Numbered from the stretch's first letter, positions 22,113-33,420 are shown. The stretch is 64,000 nucleotides of DNA from Acanthosepion pharaonis (GCA_903632075.3 CAHIKZ030000583.1:881001-945000); one strand, 5' to 3'. A program made the numbers and translations. The notes: generated from the sequence alone by a model not told the origin.

Positions 22113-22856
22113 GGATGTGTGTGTGTAATGAATGCACGGCCGCAATTTTCGACGGATTTGCACCAAAATTTACGTGCACATGCTCCAAGTTAGCGGGAAG
22201 GCCAAGACCGACGTTGCATTTCCCAACTCCCATCGATAGTGGAAATAATCGATTTTTTCATGCTTCTACGCCACTTTTCATGTAGTTTGCGGCCATTTTC
22301 TACTGACCAGAATGAGAGTCTATAGCTGGCTGCCATGAATAGGCAGGAAGATTCTATTGCCCAGCGTGAGAGCCAACAGCTGACTGACACGAATGTTAAC
22401 TAGCATGCAAAAAAAAAGTCGATAGCTGCATTCGTCACAAGTGGGAAAAATTTTAATGTGCATGGCACTTTACTCCAATTGGCTCCTTCGCTTGCTTAAA
22501 CTCAACGTTGATTTTGATTCCGCAGAAATGGGTTGGGTGTGAAAAAGTATTTGTTGTTTACATTCTTTTTTCATTCGGTTTTTCCAGTTACGAGTCTTTT
22601 TTTTAAAGCTGATCGTTTTTTGTTTATTTTGTTTAGTTCTTTTTTCGTAAAAGATTTAATGTTTAGTATAGAGCGTAGAAAAAATTCGCAGTGTGAGATA
22701 GACAAGAAGTAAGGCATGTAGCAATATCAGCACGGAAAAGGGCGCTAATTTAACGGCAAGGAAGGGCAAAAATATTTTAAGTCAAGTGACAGCGATTGCT
22801 GTATGAGTCGTACAATTTTTGAATCAAGCACGGGCAACGCCAGGCCATGTTGATAG
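22103..22856 (+). mobile_element. Helentron-like non-autonomous element, copy 2
   Basis: Colinear with 3860-4553: GAATGCACGGCCGCAATTTT, CATCGATAGTGGAAATAATCG, CAACAGCTGACTGACACGAA and the 3' hairpin AGCACGGGCAACGCCAGGCC. It has about 82 bp near 22,284-22,366 (GTTTGCGGCCATTTTC ... TTGCCCAGCG) that are absent from copy 1. Both ends lie in (TA)n tracts (22,057-22,107 and 22,861-22,927). Confidence 0.6.
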
Positions 22857-22857
22857 T

Positions 22858-22860
<3 letters not shown>

Positions 22861-22927
<67 letters not shown>
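22861..22927. repeat. (TA)n microsatellite
   Basis: About 33 TA units directly downstream of the helentron-like 3' end. Confidence 0.95.
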
Positions 22928-22931
<4 letters not shown>

Positions 22932-23067
22932 TAACCTTATTTAACCGTAGAAAGATGTTACCAACGGTGGGAGACTTGTCGGCATTAAATAAACTGTAGC
23001 GATTGATATGAGGTAAAACAATATCTGTCTCTATTTCTGAGATGAGGTATTATGTACACTATTTATA

Positions 23068-23340
23068 GCACTCGGATTATGGCATAGTGAATAAGGTGTT
23101 AGTTCTAGTGACAGGACCAAATGAGTGTGAGTTCAATACCCGGTTCAGGCGGTGGAGAACTTAACAGGAGATAACTGATAAGTGACATCCATTAAACATG
23201 GCACGTGCAACTACAACAGTCTACCCCAATGAGCGAAATAAAGGGTTCAGTTCGACATTCCAACCACGGCCGAAACGTTGTGATAAATATGGCGACAAAG
23301 ATGAGGACAATAGTCCGAATAATGTAAATAGTGCCGTAAA
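23068..23340 (+). repeat. tRNA-derived SINE with CCGAAACGTTG tail (family T)
   Basis: The tRNA-like head has A-box TGGCATAGTGAATAAGG and B-box GAGTTCAATACCCGG. The body has AACATGGCACGTGCAACTAC, CAGTCTACCCCAATGAGCG and GTTCAGTTCGACATTCC. The tail is GGCCGAAACGTTGTGATAAA, GACAAAGATGAGGACAATAG and CCGAATAATGTAAATAGTG. A full inverted copy lies at 52,865-53,165 and the tail alone is amplified at 53,195-54,176. This is the clearest complete SINE in the window. Confidence 0.85.
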
Positions 23341-23384
23341 ACAAACCAAACCAGAATAAGCATAATACAGTATATGATTTAACC

Positions 23385-24150
23385 TTTTATTTTGTTACAT
23401 ATTTGGATTCTATCAGATTAGCATTACTGAGGCTAATCTCCAAGGAGAGTGAGCCATTGTACCTTCGATGGCTAACGTTTTCCCCTAACATGAAGTGGAA
23501 AAAATTTAAAATTGCTAGTAAGTCTGCTGTTAGGAAAATTGATTCCCTGCACCGTGCAAGAAAAATCTTCACACCAGAGCATTTATAAATCTACCATTCT
23601 TCCATACTTTTAATATTGCTACCATATTTAGACTAATACTGGTGTGTAGGCAGAGATTCTTCTAAGATACAAAGTAAATCCTGCAATTTTATTGGTCATT
23701 AATTGGCATCTCAACTTCATTCACTTTCGCACCGCCTTATCTTAGCGCCAGTATGTCTTTTCTATAAATATGTTCATGATAATTGTTCTGATGATATAAT
23801 GATAACTGTTCTGTGCTATAAATACTGTATGACTTTGATTGCCGTACGCGATTGGCGGCAATGTCCCATCATTTCATAGCTGGAATCGCTACATAAAAAC
23901 TGTAAGTTCAATGCTAACTGTTTCTTCTCTCACAATTCTGGCTTGCGTAACTCCCATCTAGCTTTCCAGTTATATTTGATTTTCAAAATAGTTATTGTAA
24001 TTTCGATCGTTATCTTCTGTCTTCTTAATTCCTCTTATTTTATTTTTCTCCTTAATAATATGATTCTCTTCTTTTGTCACACTTAGTAAAACTTTGCGTC
24101 TTAGAGGTTTTATTACCTTCTTAGGGTGAATCGGTAAAAAGTTTCTGCTT
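23385..24150 (+). pseudogene. Non-LTR retrotransposon RT C-terminus, best copy
   Basis: In order on the plus strand: 'SEPLYLRWLTFSPNMKWKKF', 'SAVRKIDSLHRARKIFTPE', 'YKSTILPYF', 'QLHSLSHRLILAPVCLFYKY', 'VHDNCSDDI', then an 'LRNSLPSSFPVIFDFQ'-like block, and the tail with GCGTCTTAGAGGTTTTATTA and CCTTCTTAGGGTGAATCGG. This is the region from just after the RT palm to the 3' end of a Jockey/CR1-like polymerase (about 220 codons). Frameshifts separate the blocks. The palm with its YADD box is absent, so it is a 5'-truncated dead insertion. Confidence 0.7.
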
Positions 24151-24159
24151 CATATACTA

Positions 24160-25640
24160 GTTCGTGACCAATCATCTAGTACTAATGACATTGCTATTTC
24201 TTTGCGAGTGTCTTTGTTCATTCCGCCATTATTTTAATATATTGCAATAATAAAACATTAACGGAAATGAAAGAAAAGTTACTCTTTAGTTAAACCCTGA
24301 ATGGAGAAAAAAATCGAATGAAAAGTAAACATTGTTCCTGTTAATGACATAAATAAGTTGACCATAATCAAGATGGAGGCGAAAGCTGTAAAAAGACTAA
24401 TCCCCAATCAAAATCAGTAAGAGAGCGTTGTTTCAAACGAGACAAAAATCTGAAAACATTGTCTGGATATCAACACGTAAACAGGCGAGAAAGTAGACGC
24501 TTAAAAATATTTTCCGCCATCTTGAAGAATACAAACAACACGTCTGCAAGAAAGAAACAAAAACGAAAAAAAAAAAAAACAACAACAACAAAAGAAGAAA
24601 AAAGCAAAACAAAAATAAAAGACATTTAAGATAGAACCTCTTTATTGAATTTTTTCTATTTGTCATTTGTTATTGTTATAACGAACAACGCCGGCTCGAT
24701 GTGAAGGTCGTATCGGTTGAGATAGGAATTCTTTAATTAATTTTATAAGTTATTTCATTATTTTACAATTCGTTTATCACTTATCTTTTTATTAAGCCGG
24801 TATTTAAAACTTGAATACGTACATGGGAATATTGAAATATCAATCTGCTTTATTTTCGTTGCATTTTTAGTTTTGAAATATTTTAGCAGAAGTACGAAAT
24901 TTAATAATACATAATAGCGATAAAAAAGATTATGTATAAGCAAAAGCAAAAAATAACGCAAAAGAGTGGGAACAAATTAAATAAAACACATTAACATGAG
25001 ATGGTAACTTCGGAAGTCAAAGTAAAATAACAGACAAACGTGTTTGTCGATCTTCCCTCATCAGAGCTGAATCTAAGACAAAAATGTGTACACCATTAAA
25101 ATAAATACTAAATACAGGAAGTTATATAATACATATATACCAGTTAGATACTAATTACGTTTAATTCTTAAAAACAATCTATCTGCTTACAAGGGATTGT
25201 TGTTAGGACTTTGTATAAATAGAGGACATGATCTTAAATTGACATTAAGAATTAGCATTTTTAGTTTTGTATTAGTACTATAAATGTTTACTTAGGGCAT
25301 ATATTTAAAAAAAGATATTTTTTATTAAATTAGCTTCAGATACATGTTAGCGACCATTTTCTTTCCTCAAGCATAATAGTTTAGTCAAAATTAGGGCGTT
25401 TATACGAGGGGCGCTTATTTTAATTGCTTGTGGAAAACGGTCGCTTATTTGACAGCGGTGGGGATGTAATTAGAGCATGTACACTATAATACTTTAGTTT
25501 ATGTCCCACTAATCTACGAAATGTTTGATTGCTGATGATCCGATAAGCTGAGTAGGTCTGGACATGTAGAAGATTAAGAATGTTTGTCTGATCACTGTTG
25601 AAGTATTTTCTTTTTTTGTTTGTGCCATGGCCTTTCAGGA
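24160..25640. other. Unassigned AT-rich stretch
   Basis: No recognisable element or gene. A poly-A/CAA run lies at 24,566-24,590. Confidence 0.35.
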
Positions 25641-25669
25641 CGTAGGCGAATATGGCTCTCCACCTCCCT

Positions 25670-26040
25670 CTATACATTGCAGCTCTCAATAAGTTCCTTC
25701 CCTCTGCTTCCTCCCCCAAGTTCTGTCATCCACTTGCTTAACCCCACCGGGTATGTGAAACTTTGTTTTCCTTTTTTTCTCTTTCCATCTATTCGACCCG
25801 TGTGTATCAAATTCTCCAGGCCCTCCTTTCTTATTATATGTCCCAGAAAATTCAGCTGCCTCTTTCTGATGTTAAGTATAAGCCTCTTCCTAGATTGCAT
25901 TCTAATTAAAACCTCATCGTTGCTCACACGCTCGATTCATGACATCCTTCTGTAGAACCACATCTCAGTCGCCTCGTGTGTCTTCTTCATCTTTGAGGAA
26001 ATCGTCCAACATTCGCTGCCGTATTCTTTTCTTGGTTACC
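25670..26040 (-). pseudogene. Non-LTR RT C-terminal fragment (endonuclease-RT type)
   Basis: The minus strand starts near 26,035 with 'YGSECWTISSKMKKTHEATE', 'MWFYRRMS', a stop, 'ERVSNDEVLIRMQSRKRL', then 'NIRKRQLNFLGHIIRKEGLE' and 'NLIHTGRIDGKRKKGKQ'. It matches the same retroelement family as 18,232 and 61,560, and is the longest intact piece of that C-terminus here (85 codons open at 25,670-25,927). It lacks the palm motifs. Confidence 0.8.
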
Positions 26041-26044
26041 AAAG

Positions 26045-27300
26045 AAATCCCCCTGTCTCGTAGTAAGTCGTGTTTGAAATTCCCAAACTATTTATTTTAA
26101 AGGTTAATCCGGATACCGTCATTTTAATTTTAGTTCCCCGAATACGAGACCTAATTTTAATTTTTGTTTAACTCGTTGAGATACACCAGGCAGTTATCTC
26201 CCTTCCGATGGAGATAAGTCAAAGTGCCACGTGACGGCCACTTACTGACGTCCCTACTTATTTTGATCAAAGTAACCAGTCATGCAGTTCATTTCTGACG
26301 GAAACATGCACTTCATTATCGTGACCCACTGTCTCAACCATCTTTTCTTTTAGTTGCTTTGCAAATCTCCCACCCACTATCGACTGCATTTACAATACAG
26401 TTCAAATGTTTGTGGAAACTGCGAGAATTAGCATAGGATGAACTTGATAAGAGCGAAAAAAGAATGGAAACGATCTCTTAGTCATTGAAAAGATAATGGA
26501 ATCAATTATCAAACTTATACTTTGAGTAACTTTTGTAATGAATGCCAAAAATTTGTGCTGCAGTAATCAAGGTTAAAGATTGATAATTTAACGAGAGCAA
26601 AATTTAATCCTAAAATGCTTTTTTCTTCATTTTGCAAAAATAAAACTCCTAATATAATATTATGTTCACTTTTTAACCATCTATAACTTTCTCTTAGTTA
26701 ATGTACAAAACAAATAATTTGGGGGGCAATTTAAAATTTGCCAGGGGTGATCTCAAACTTTTTAACTGCAGTGCACGTAGGTCCTGCTACTTTCAATTTA
26801 AATATATTATGTAGATATGTATTAAATTTAACATCAAATATACAGAGGATAAGAAGGCATGACACCCAAATTCACTTTTTTGCAGGGTTAAAAATTAAGT
26901 GAAAATTTAAAAAAAAAAAAAAAAGAAATAGTAATTCCTGGCGACTCTCTATTCGTTTAAGTTTCATGTCCCTTCATGGGGTGGATGGTCACGGCATTTC
27001 ACAACTTCCTCTCCTTTCAAACTTTTAGTATCGATTGCATTTTACAGTAATCTGCAGTCCTGGGGTTAACGACAAACAACACCCGGCTAAAACGCCTCTG
27101 ATTGGAAGATTAGAAGTTTCTAGAAACTTGAAACCAACTCTTAGTTGTTGTTGTTCGCAAGTCAACTCTGACCCGGGGTGGTAGCATCTGTTTGGGTCCC
27201 ACCTATGGTCAAATAGTAAACCCCCAAAGAAAACTCAATGAAAGTATAAAGATATATTTTTCATAGTAAAAATACCAGCGACACATTTTTATCTAAAAAG
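26045..27300. other. Unassigned stretch
   Basis: No gene or known repeat recognised. Includes a 17-bp A run at about 26,909. Confidence 0.35.
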
Positions 27301-27309
27301 GACCAACAA

Positions 27310-27668
27310 TATATATTTTTAGTAAAATGACCAACACATATTTAAAGCAAAATCACCAGGTATTCATTTTATCTGTAGTTGACAGCCTACAATTACGTTC
27401 AAAATATATTTAGCTGAGACTATAAAATCGTGTTCAGATTATTTAGATTTCGGCATAAAATAACCCATAGAGGTGTTGATATGCCGCTAAACAAAATCGA
27501 CCAACAAACAATACATATTTACATCAAAATGCCAGACAATACATTTTATCTGTAGATGAAAGTATACAACTGCGATCAAAATACATTTAGTTGAAGTCAT
27601 AAAATTGGGATCAGATTATATAGATTTTGGCATAAAATAACCCATAGAGGCGTTGATATGCCGCTAAA
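27310..27668 (+). repeat. Two-copy tandem duplication, ~178 bp
   Basis: TAACCCATAGAGGYGTTGAT, ATGCCGCTAAACAAAATC and TTTTATCTGTAGWTGA recur with a 178-bp period (27,461 and 27,639 mark equivalent points). The upstream half-copy begins around 27,240 with further CCAACACATATTT-type motifs. The class is unknown. Confidence 0.75.
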
Positions 27669-28277
27669 CAAAATCAACGATCCAGTCAAGTAGCATTCTC
27701 ATCGTCTGATCCATTTCCAGAAGCTTTCTCGTTGTTTCGCTCTGGCCATCTCTACTTTAATATATCTTGTTAGTGCCAAATTCTCTAAGACTCAATTCCA
27801 AAGGTTTCAGCCGTTTACTTCTGATTCTTCATATAAATGTTTTGGTTAGCATTTTCCTTAAAATTTGTTTGTTGAGACATTCCGTTTTGTTTTTTCATTG
27901 TCTTTCTGTAGAAACATATCTCTATTGATACAAGTCTTCATTTTATCCTTGAGAAAATTGTTCATTGTTCACTGGCATATAGAAGGACGAATAATTCATA
28001 GAATACCAGCACTAATTTCTTTTTCTTCTAGCAATATGTCCCTGTTTTTAAAATCGTTCTTCATCTTTTTTCGAAAAGGTCTTTCTCTTTTTCCAGAGCT
28101 TGTTCGAATTTAGGTGTCACGTTTTTTGCTGTCTTTAAAATAATAAAAAAAGACTACCGTCGATTTATTTAAATCGTGGTACTTGCTTGATTTTACAACC
28201 TAAATCTGTACCCGGGGAAACCACAAATTTTAAATCGTCCTTGAATGGAAAATTTATTCAAGGGCATAGGTTTAATC

Positions 28278-28500
28278 TCATACATTTAATCCGGTTGGCT
28301 GCTGTATTGCCGCGCTGCCTGAGATTATCTTCTCGATAGGAGAAATATTCCCTCTTTTTCTTTTATCTCTTGTGTTACTTCCAGTACGTCTAATGGGTGT
28401 TAAATTATTGAAGCATCCTGTTCTCATTAAATTTCCACAAAATCTTTTTGCTGTTTGGTTCAAAAAAATGATTATAGTGACCATTTTGCTTAAAGCTTTC
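28278..28500 (-). pseudogene. Possible non-LTR RT C-terminal scrap
   Basis: A minus-strand frame contains 'KRFCGNLMRTGCFNNLTPIR' and 'TRDKRKRGN', loosely fitting the 'LGHxMRxGxLExLxLTG..G.R.RG' end of endonuclease-RT retroelements. The similarity is weak and rests on this short motif only. Confidence 0.35.
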
Positions 28501-28789
28501 ACGTTATTTACCCATTTATATTCTTATACCTAATGGTTTCAAAAAGTAACTGTTGCTATAATAAATATTTTCAGTTTGCAGAAAAATTATAAAAATCCCC
28601 TTGCCCCTCGAGGACATTTTTCAGGTTAATATTTTGATGAACATCTATTATCCAGCTATCAAAAACTATATAGAACAATTTGATTGTTCTACATAAAAAA
28701 AAACAACAATGAGAGTCCATGTAAAAAGAACCGCCCCCCCCCAAAAAAAAAAATCGGAACATTGCAAATCATTTCATTGTAAATAAGTT

Positions 28790-29960
28790 AATAAAACTAC
28801 TAAAAATTAAAGGAAAACTGAGAAACAAGTAAAATGAAAGAGGCCTAAGACTAGGGGACTCGTGCATAGATGATAAAAATGAAACTGCATTTGAATTTTA
28901 TAAAGAAAGAAGTAAAGTAAAGAAAAGAAGTCGGAAAACTGTTTCATACGCGACAAGTACTGAAGGAAACACTAACAGGAAACTTACAGCTACGTCTAGG
29001 AATTTCAACAGCAAAATGCTAAGATATACCTGCTTGTCCGATGTTGCGCTTTAAGTCGACGTCATGCAGACGAGAAATCACTAAACACATGACCATGAAA
29101 ATACTTATAGAAATTCACAGGGATGTTTTATATATTCCCAAGATTCACTAGACATATAAAAGATGCGCCAGAACAGATGTGGCATCAATATTTGTTGGGT
29201 CGCACCCACCTTCTGACTGATAATGGACTTATCCCTCTACGATATAAGTCAGTGCTAAAGAGAGTAGGGGTGTCGTGTGAAGGATCAGGTTCAGCGACAG
29301 CAGTCGAGATCAGGTTACCATTACATACCGTTGGACTGTAGACTTTTGCTATTGTTAATTACTAACCGGCGTTCCTTATTACTAATCACTCTATTGTTAA
29401 TTACCTCTTACAAATATACCAGTATTTATCCCTACAACGGTGTTTGTCTTTATTCGAATACACACACGCGGGAACACTCCCCAAAACTCAGCAGTGACGA
29501 CGAGGCTTCGAACGGGATAAAAAGAACCTACGTTGAAAAATAAATATCGCAACAGCGAAAGAAACGATTTTTCAACTCGGAAAAATTCTAAAGAGTTCAA
29601 GCATTTTTTTCACAGCAAAGGATTGAAAAGTTATCGACAAAAAAGAAAAAAAAAACTGTTGTTATTACCTCTTACAAATATACCAGTACTTATCCCTACA
29701 TCTGTGTTTGTCTTTATTCGAATACACACACGCGGGAACACTCCCAACATCTCAACAATATTCGATTCACAGGGAGCGGGGGGATGGTAAACTTGTAAAT
29801 GTACAACAATGATAGCTTTGTCGAGAACGCCACATTGGTACAAATGGATTCAATACATTCAATACATTTGTATCACTTCATGCCAGTGGAAAACCTTATC
29901 ACAAGAAGGCCCAGTGTGTTACTCTCCTGAAGGATAGCATAAGTCATGCTGATGGAAGAT
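28790..29960 (-). pseudogene. Non-LTR RT fragment interrupted by an LTR element
   Basis: The minus-strand sequence on both sides of 29,193-29,757 belongs to the same 'LWNSLP'-type RT family as 3010-3580. It includes 'FYKYFHGHV' downstream on the coding strand and the GTGGCATCAATATT / ATATTCGATTCACAGGGAGC flanks. These align with GTAGCAATATTCTATGCACG near 3,505-3,525. The interruption is a clean LTR insertion with an ATATT target duplication. Both halves are frame-disrupted. Confidence 0.6.
29193..29757 (+). mobile_element. Short LTR retrotransposon derivative with 5-bp TSD
   Basis: Flanked by perfect ATATT duplications (29,188-29,192 and 29,758-29,762). The first LTR, 29,193-29,493, begins TGTTGGGTCGCACCC and ends CTCAGCA. 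It is followed by a primer-binding-site-like TGACGACGAGGCTTCGAAC and about 160 bp of A-rich leader. The second LTR is partial (29,655-29,757), sharing TTACCTCTTACAAATATACC, GTTTGTCTTTATTCGAATAC and CACGCGGGAACACTCCC and ending CTCAACA. There is no gag or pol. The PBS is close to that of the gypsy element at 30,759 (TGGCGACGAGGATTCGAA), so the two are probably related families. Confidence 0.8.
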
Positions 29961-29974
29961 AAGAGACACTCTAA

Positions 29975-30470
29975 TATTATTAAAAAGCATTTTTCTTAAA
30001 AGTAATAAGAAATCGATTTGGGCGGGTCCTTAAAATTAACAAGAGAGACAATGTGTCGGGACTTAAAATTAAGAAAAGCGAAATTAGTTTGGTGCTTAAA
30101 ATTAACAAGAGATCTATCAATGCGGCCATATAAGACAACAATTTTGAGTGGCGTACAGTTAGCAAGATAACCATTTGGGAGACCTTAAATTTTATAAGAG
30201 AGCAATTTAGTGGGTCCTTAAAATTAAAAAGACAACAATTAGGAGGGTGAGTTAAAAATTAAAAAGAGACCAATTTGGAGAGCATTACAATTAAAAAGAG
30301 AGCAATTTTGGATACATTGGAATTAATAAGATGGTGGTGATAGCTTAAATTTTAGAAGATATCAATTTGCAGGGAGGCTTAAAAGAAAGTGAGAGTAATT
30401 TGGAATCTTAAAATCATCAAGTGATCCATTTGGGAGGCGGGGGCTTGCATTTAATAACAGAGCAAGTTGG
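29975..30470 (+). repeat. Degenerate short tandem repeat, ~40-50 bp unit
   Basis: About ten degenerate copies of a unit like GGTCCTTAAAATTAAYAAGA followed by GAGCAATTTGG. Copies are separated by variable G-rich spacers. Confidence 0.7.
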
Positions 30471-30758
30471 TTGTCCAAGCCATTTCTTAACAGCAGACTG
30501 AAAGCCATTTTCACTGTCACTAAACTTTTGGAAAGTGCATGAAAACTATACTACGGGTTGGCCCAAGCCTGGTGAGTGAAATTAGGTAGACGTAAAAGGT
30601 TAGAGTCCGTTGATAGGTGTGCTAGCACGAAGTCACAAGTCATCGTGGCTGAGGGCTTAAGCGTGCTGGCCTTGTTCAAATTGGTGATCACGCTAGATAA
30701 CACAATCTTTCACAGAAACACTAATTAAGGTCTGCTCAGCATAGTTGCAGTATAAATC

Positions 30759-32761
30759 TGTTAGGTACCTATTCTACTGTAATGGACTCTCCCATAGATA
30801 ATAAGTAGAAGTAGCAGTGGCACGTCTGGCAGAACGGTGCCTCGCGGTCTCTGACTGCGGACGCCTCCTGTCGAACTCTCTGCATTAGCAGAGAGGAACC
30901 CGGACGAGGCTTTGCCGAAGGGCAAGGTTTCGTCCGGGGAGGTAGGCAGGGCCTGAACCCGTTTAATCGGCTTCAAAAGGCTATTTTTTTGGCCGAGCCT
31001 ACGGGCTCGGGGAAACCCACATAAAAACCGGCCTTGTGCCATATTCTTTTCAATGGGTGAAAAGATAAATACCGAACGGTGCCTCGCGGTCTCTGACTGC
31101 GGACGCCTCCTGTCGAACTCTCTGCATTAGCAGAGGAACCCGGACGAGGCTTTGCCGAAGGGCAAGGTTTCGTCCGGGGAGGTAGACGGGGGGCCTGAAC
31201 CCGTTTAATCGGCTTCAAAAGGCTATTTTTTTGGCCGAGCCTACGGGCTCGGGGAAACCCACATAAAACCGGCCTTGTGCCATATTCTTTTCCGTGGGTG
31301 AAAAGATAAATACCGAACGGTGCCTCGCGGTCTCTGACTGCGGACGCCTCCTGTCGAACTCTGCATTAGCAGAGAGGACGGATGACGAGGCTTTGCCGAA
31401 GGGCAAGGTTTCGTCCGGGGAGGTAGGCAGGGCCTGAACCCGTTTAATCGGCTTCAAAAGGCTATTTTTTGGCCGAGCCTACGGGCTCAGGGGAAACCCA
31501 CATAAAAAACCGGCCTTGTGCCATATTCTTTTCCGTGGGTGAAAAGATAAATACCGAACGGTGCCTCGCGGTCTCTGACTGCGGACGCCTCCTGTCGAAC
31601 TCTCTGCATTAGCAGAGGAACCCGGACGAGGCTTTCGTCCGGGGAAGGGCAAGGTTTCGTCCGGGGAGGTAGGCATAAAAAGGGCCTGAACCCGTTTAAT
31701 CGGCGGTGCCTCGCGGTCTCTGACTGCGGACGCCTCTGTCGAACTCTCTTTTTGGCCGAGGCTTTGCCTCGGGGCCTGAACCCGTTTAATCGGCTTCAAA
31801 AGGCTGAACCCCAATTAAAGGCCGGCCTACGGGGGAAACCCATAAAAACCGGCCTTGTGCCATATTCTTTTCCGTGGGTGAAAAGATAAATACCGAACGG
31901 TGCCTCGCGGTCTCTGACTGCGGACGCCTCCTGTCGAACTCTCTGCATTAGCAGAGAGGGACCCGGACGAGGCTTTGCCGAAAAGCAAGGTTTCGTTCGG
32001 GGAGGTAGACAGGGCCTGAACCCGTTTAATCGGCTTCAAAAGGCTATTTTTTGGCCGAGCCTACGGGCTCGGGGAAACCCACATAAAAACCGGCCTTGTG
32101 CCATATTCTTTTCCGTGGGTGAAAAGATAAATACCGAACGGTGCCTCGCGGTCTCTGACTGCGGACGCCTCCTGTCGAACTCTCTGCATTAGCAGAGAGG
32201 AACCCGGACGAGGCTTTGCCGAAGGGCAAGGTTTCGTCCGGGGAGGTAGACAGGGCCTGAACCCGTTTAATCGGCTTCAAAAGGCTATTTTTTTGGCCGA
32301 GCCTACGGGCTCGGGGAAACCCACATAAAAACCGGCCTTGTGCCATATTCGTTTCCCGTGGGTGAAATGATAAATACCGAATGGTGTTGAGCGGTCTCTG
32401 ACTGCGCACGCCTTCTGTCGAACTCTCTGCGTTAGCAGATAGGAACCCGGACGAGGTAGACAGAGCCTGAACCCGTCTAGGCGGGTTCAAAGGCTATATT
32501 TTTGGCCGGGCCTACGGGCTCGGGGATACTCACATTAAAACCGGCCTTGTGCCATATTCGGTCCTCGTGGGTGGAACGATAAATACTGAATGGTGTTGAG
32601 CGCGTCAGTCGAGATTCGGACATTTGAAGTACCAACCATCACAACTAGATTGCTGCACCATTGACTCTTATTTTCCAAGTTCTTAACGTTTTGTACGTCG
32701 GAACTAATTTAGGACGACTTATTAGAAATACAAGCCTCCACTGTGAAAATACTCCACAACA
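30759..32761 (+). repeat. 5' LTR split by a tandem-array insertion
   Basis: The left part, 30,759-30,839 (TGTTAGGTACCTATTC ... CTGGCAGAACGGTG), and the right part, 32,597-32,761 (TTGAGCGCGTCAGTCGAG ... CTCCACAACA), together make about 246 bp. This is colinear with the 239-bp 3' LTR at 35,763-36,001 and with the solo LTR at 58,112-58,372. The 1,757 bp between them are a family-S array. The LTR starts TG and ends CA. Confidence 0.9.
30840..32596 (+). repeat. Family-S tandem array inside the LTR, ~8 units of ~241 bp
   Basis: Unit starts (CCTCGCGGTCTCTGACTGCG) fall near 30,840, 31,080, 31,322, 31,563, 31,706, 31,902 and 32,145; a diverged unit starts near 32,387. Copies 1-3 and 6-7 are almost identical by eye. 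The 31,563-31,900 stretch holds a scrambled partial unit. Each unit carries CGGACGAGGCTTTGCC/GGCAAGGTTTCGTCCG and GAGCCTACGGGCTC hairpins, CCCGTTTAATCGG and GGCCTTGTGCCATATTC. The last units carry GGTGTTGAGCG, the LTR sequence at the junction, in place of GGTGCCTCGCG. Minus-strand frames of about 81 codons repeat because the unit is near 243 bp; I do not regard them as genes. Confidence 0.95.
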
Positions 32762-33420
32762 TTCTGGCGACGAGGATTCGAAACTCACACGGAAAAAAAA
32801 AAACAAAAAACTTTTCGTTCGCCTAACCACAACATTTTGTCGAACGAGAATTCAAGACTCACACAGGAAAAGAAACTTTTCGTACGCCTAACAACATTTT
32901 GGGCGACGGACTCGTAATCCACACGGGAAAAGAAATTTTTCGTTTACTTTACTACAACATTGACGACGAAGGATTCGTTTCTCAGACGGACAAAGAAAGA
33001 AAAAATTTTCGTACGTCTAACAACATTGGCGACAAAGAATTCGAAATTCATACGAAAAAAAAAATTAATTAGTTTCGCCATATAAAACACATTGCTACGT
33101 ACGTATTTTGGTTTCATACGGAAAAAAAATTGCGTTCCCTCTACAACACTTGTCAACGTGGATTCGTAACTCATACAGAGGTGAAAAAAATGACCCGCCA
33201 TAATACACGTAACGTACGTGGGATTGCGTTTTCATATTTTGAAAAATAAAAAAAATAAAATTCGCTCACGTTATTTAGTGACGAAATTCGTGTTTCACAC
33301 GGAGGAAAAAAAAAATTTGCTCGTAAAATTTTTCGACAACAATTCGGATTCACACACACAAAAAAAAAAAAACTTGGCAAAAGTTTTGAAAGACAAAACG
33401 TCAACTTAGTGACGGAAAAA
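32762..33420 (+). other. PBS and leader with iterated PBS-like motif
   Basis: Right after the LTR, TTCTGGCGACGAGGATTCG is the expected primer-binding site. Related phrases then recur at 50-90-bp spacing: TTTGTCGAACGAGAATTC, TTTTGGGCGACGGACTCG, CATTGACGACGAAGGATTCG, CATTGGCGACAAAGAATTCG, TTGTCAACGTGGATTCG, TTAGTGACGAAATTCG and TTTCGACAACAATTCGG. Each is followed by ACTCACACGG-like text and an A-rich run, and mostly preceded by CTAACAACA. The untranslated leader is thus a degenerate tandem repeat of about 8 PBS-containing units. Confidence 0.7.

Noticed and set aside
30761..32490. Repeating minus-strand frames of 80-148 codons across the family-S array.
   Set aside because: They repeat only because the unit is about 243 bp. 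Diverged copies elsewhere do not keep the frame, and no domain, splice site or start context supports a protein.
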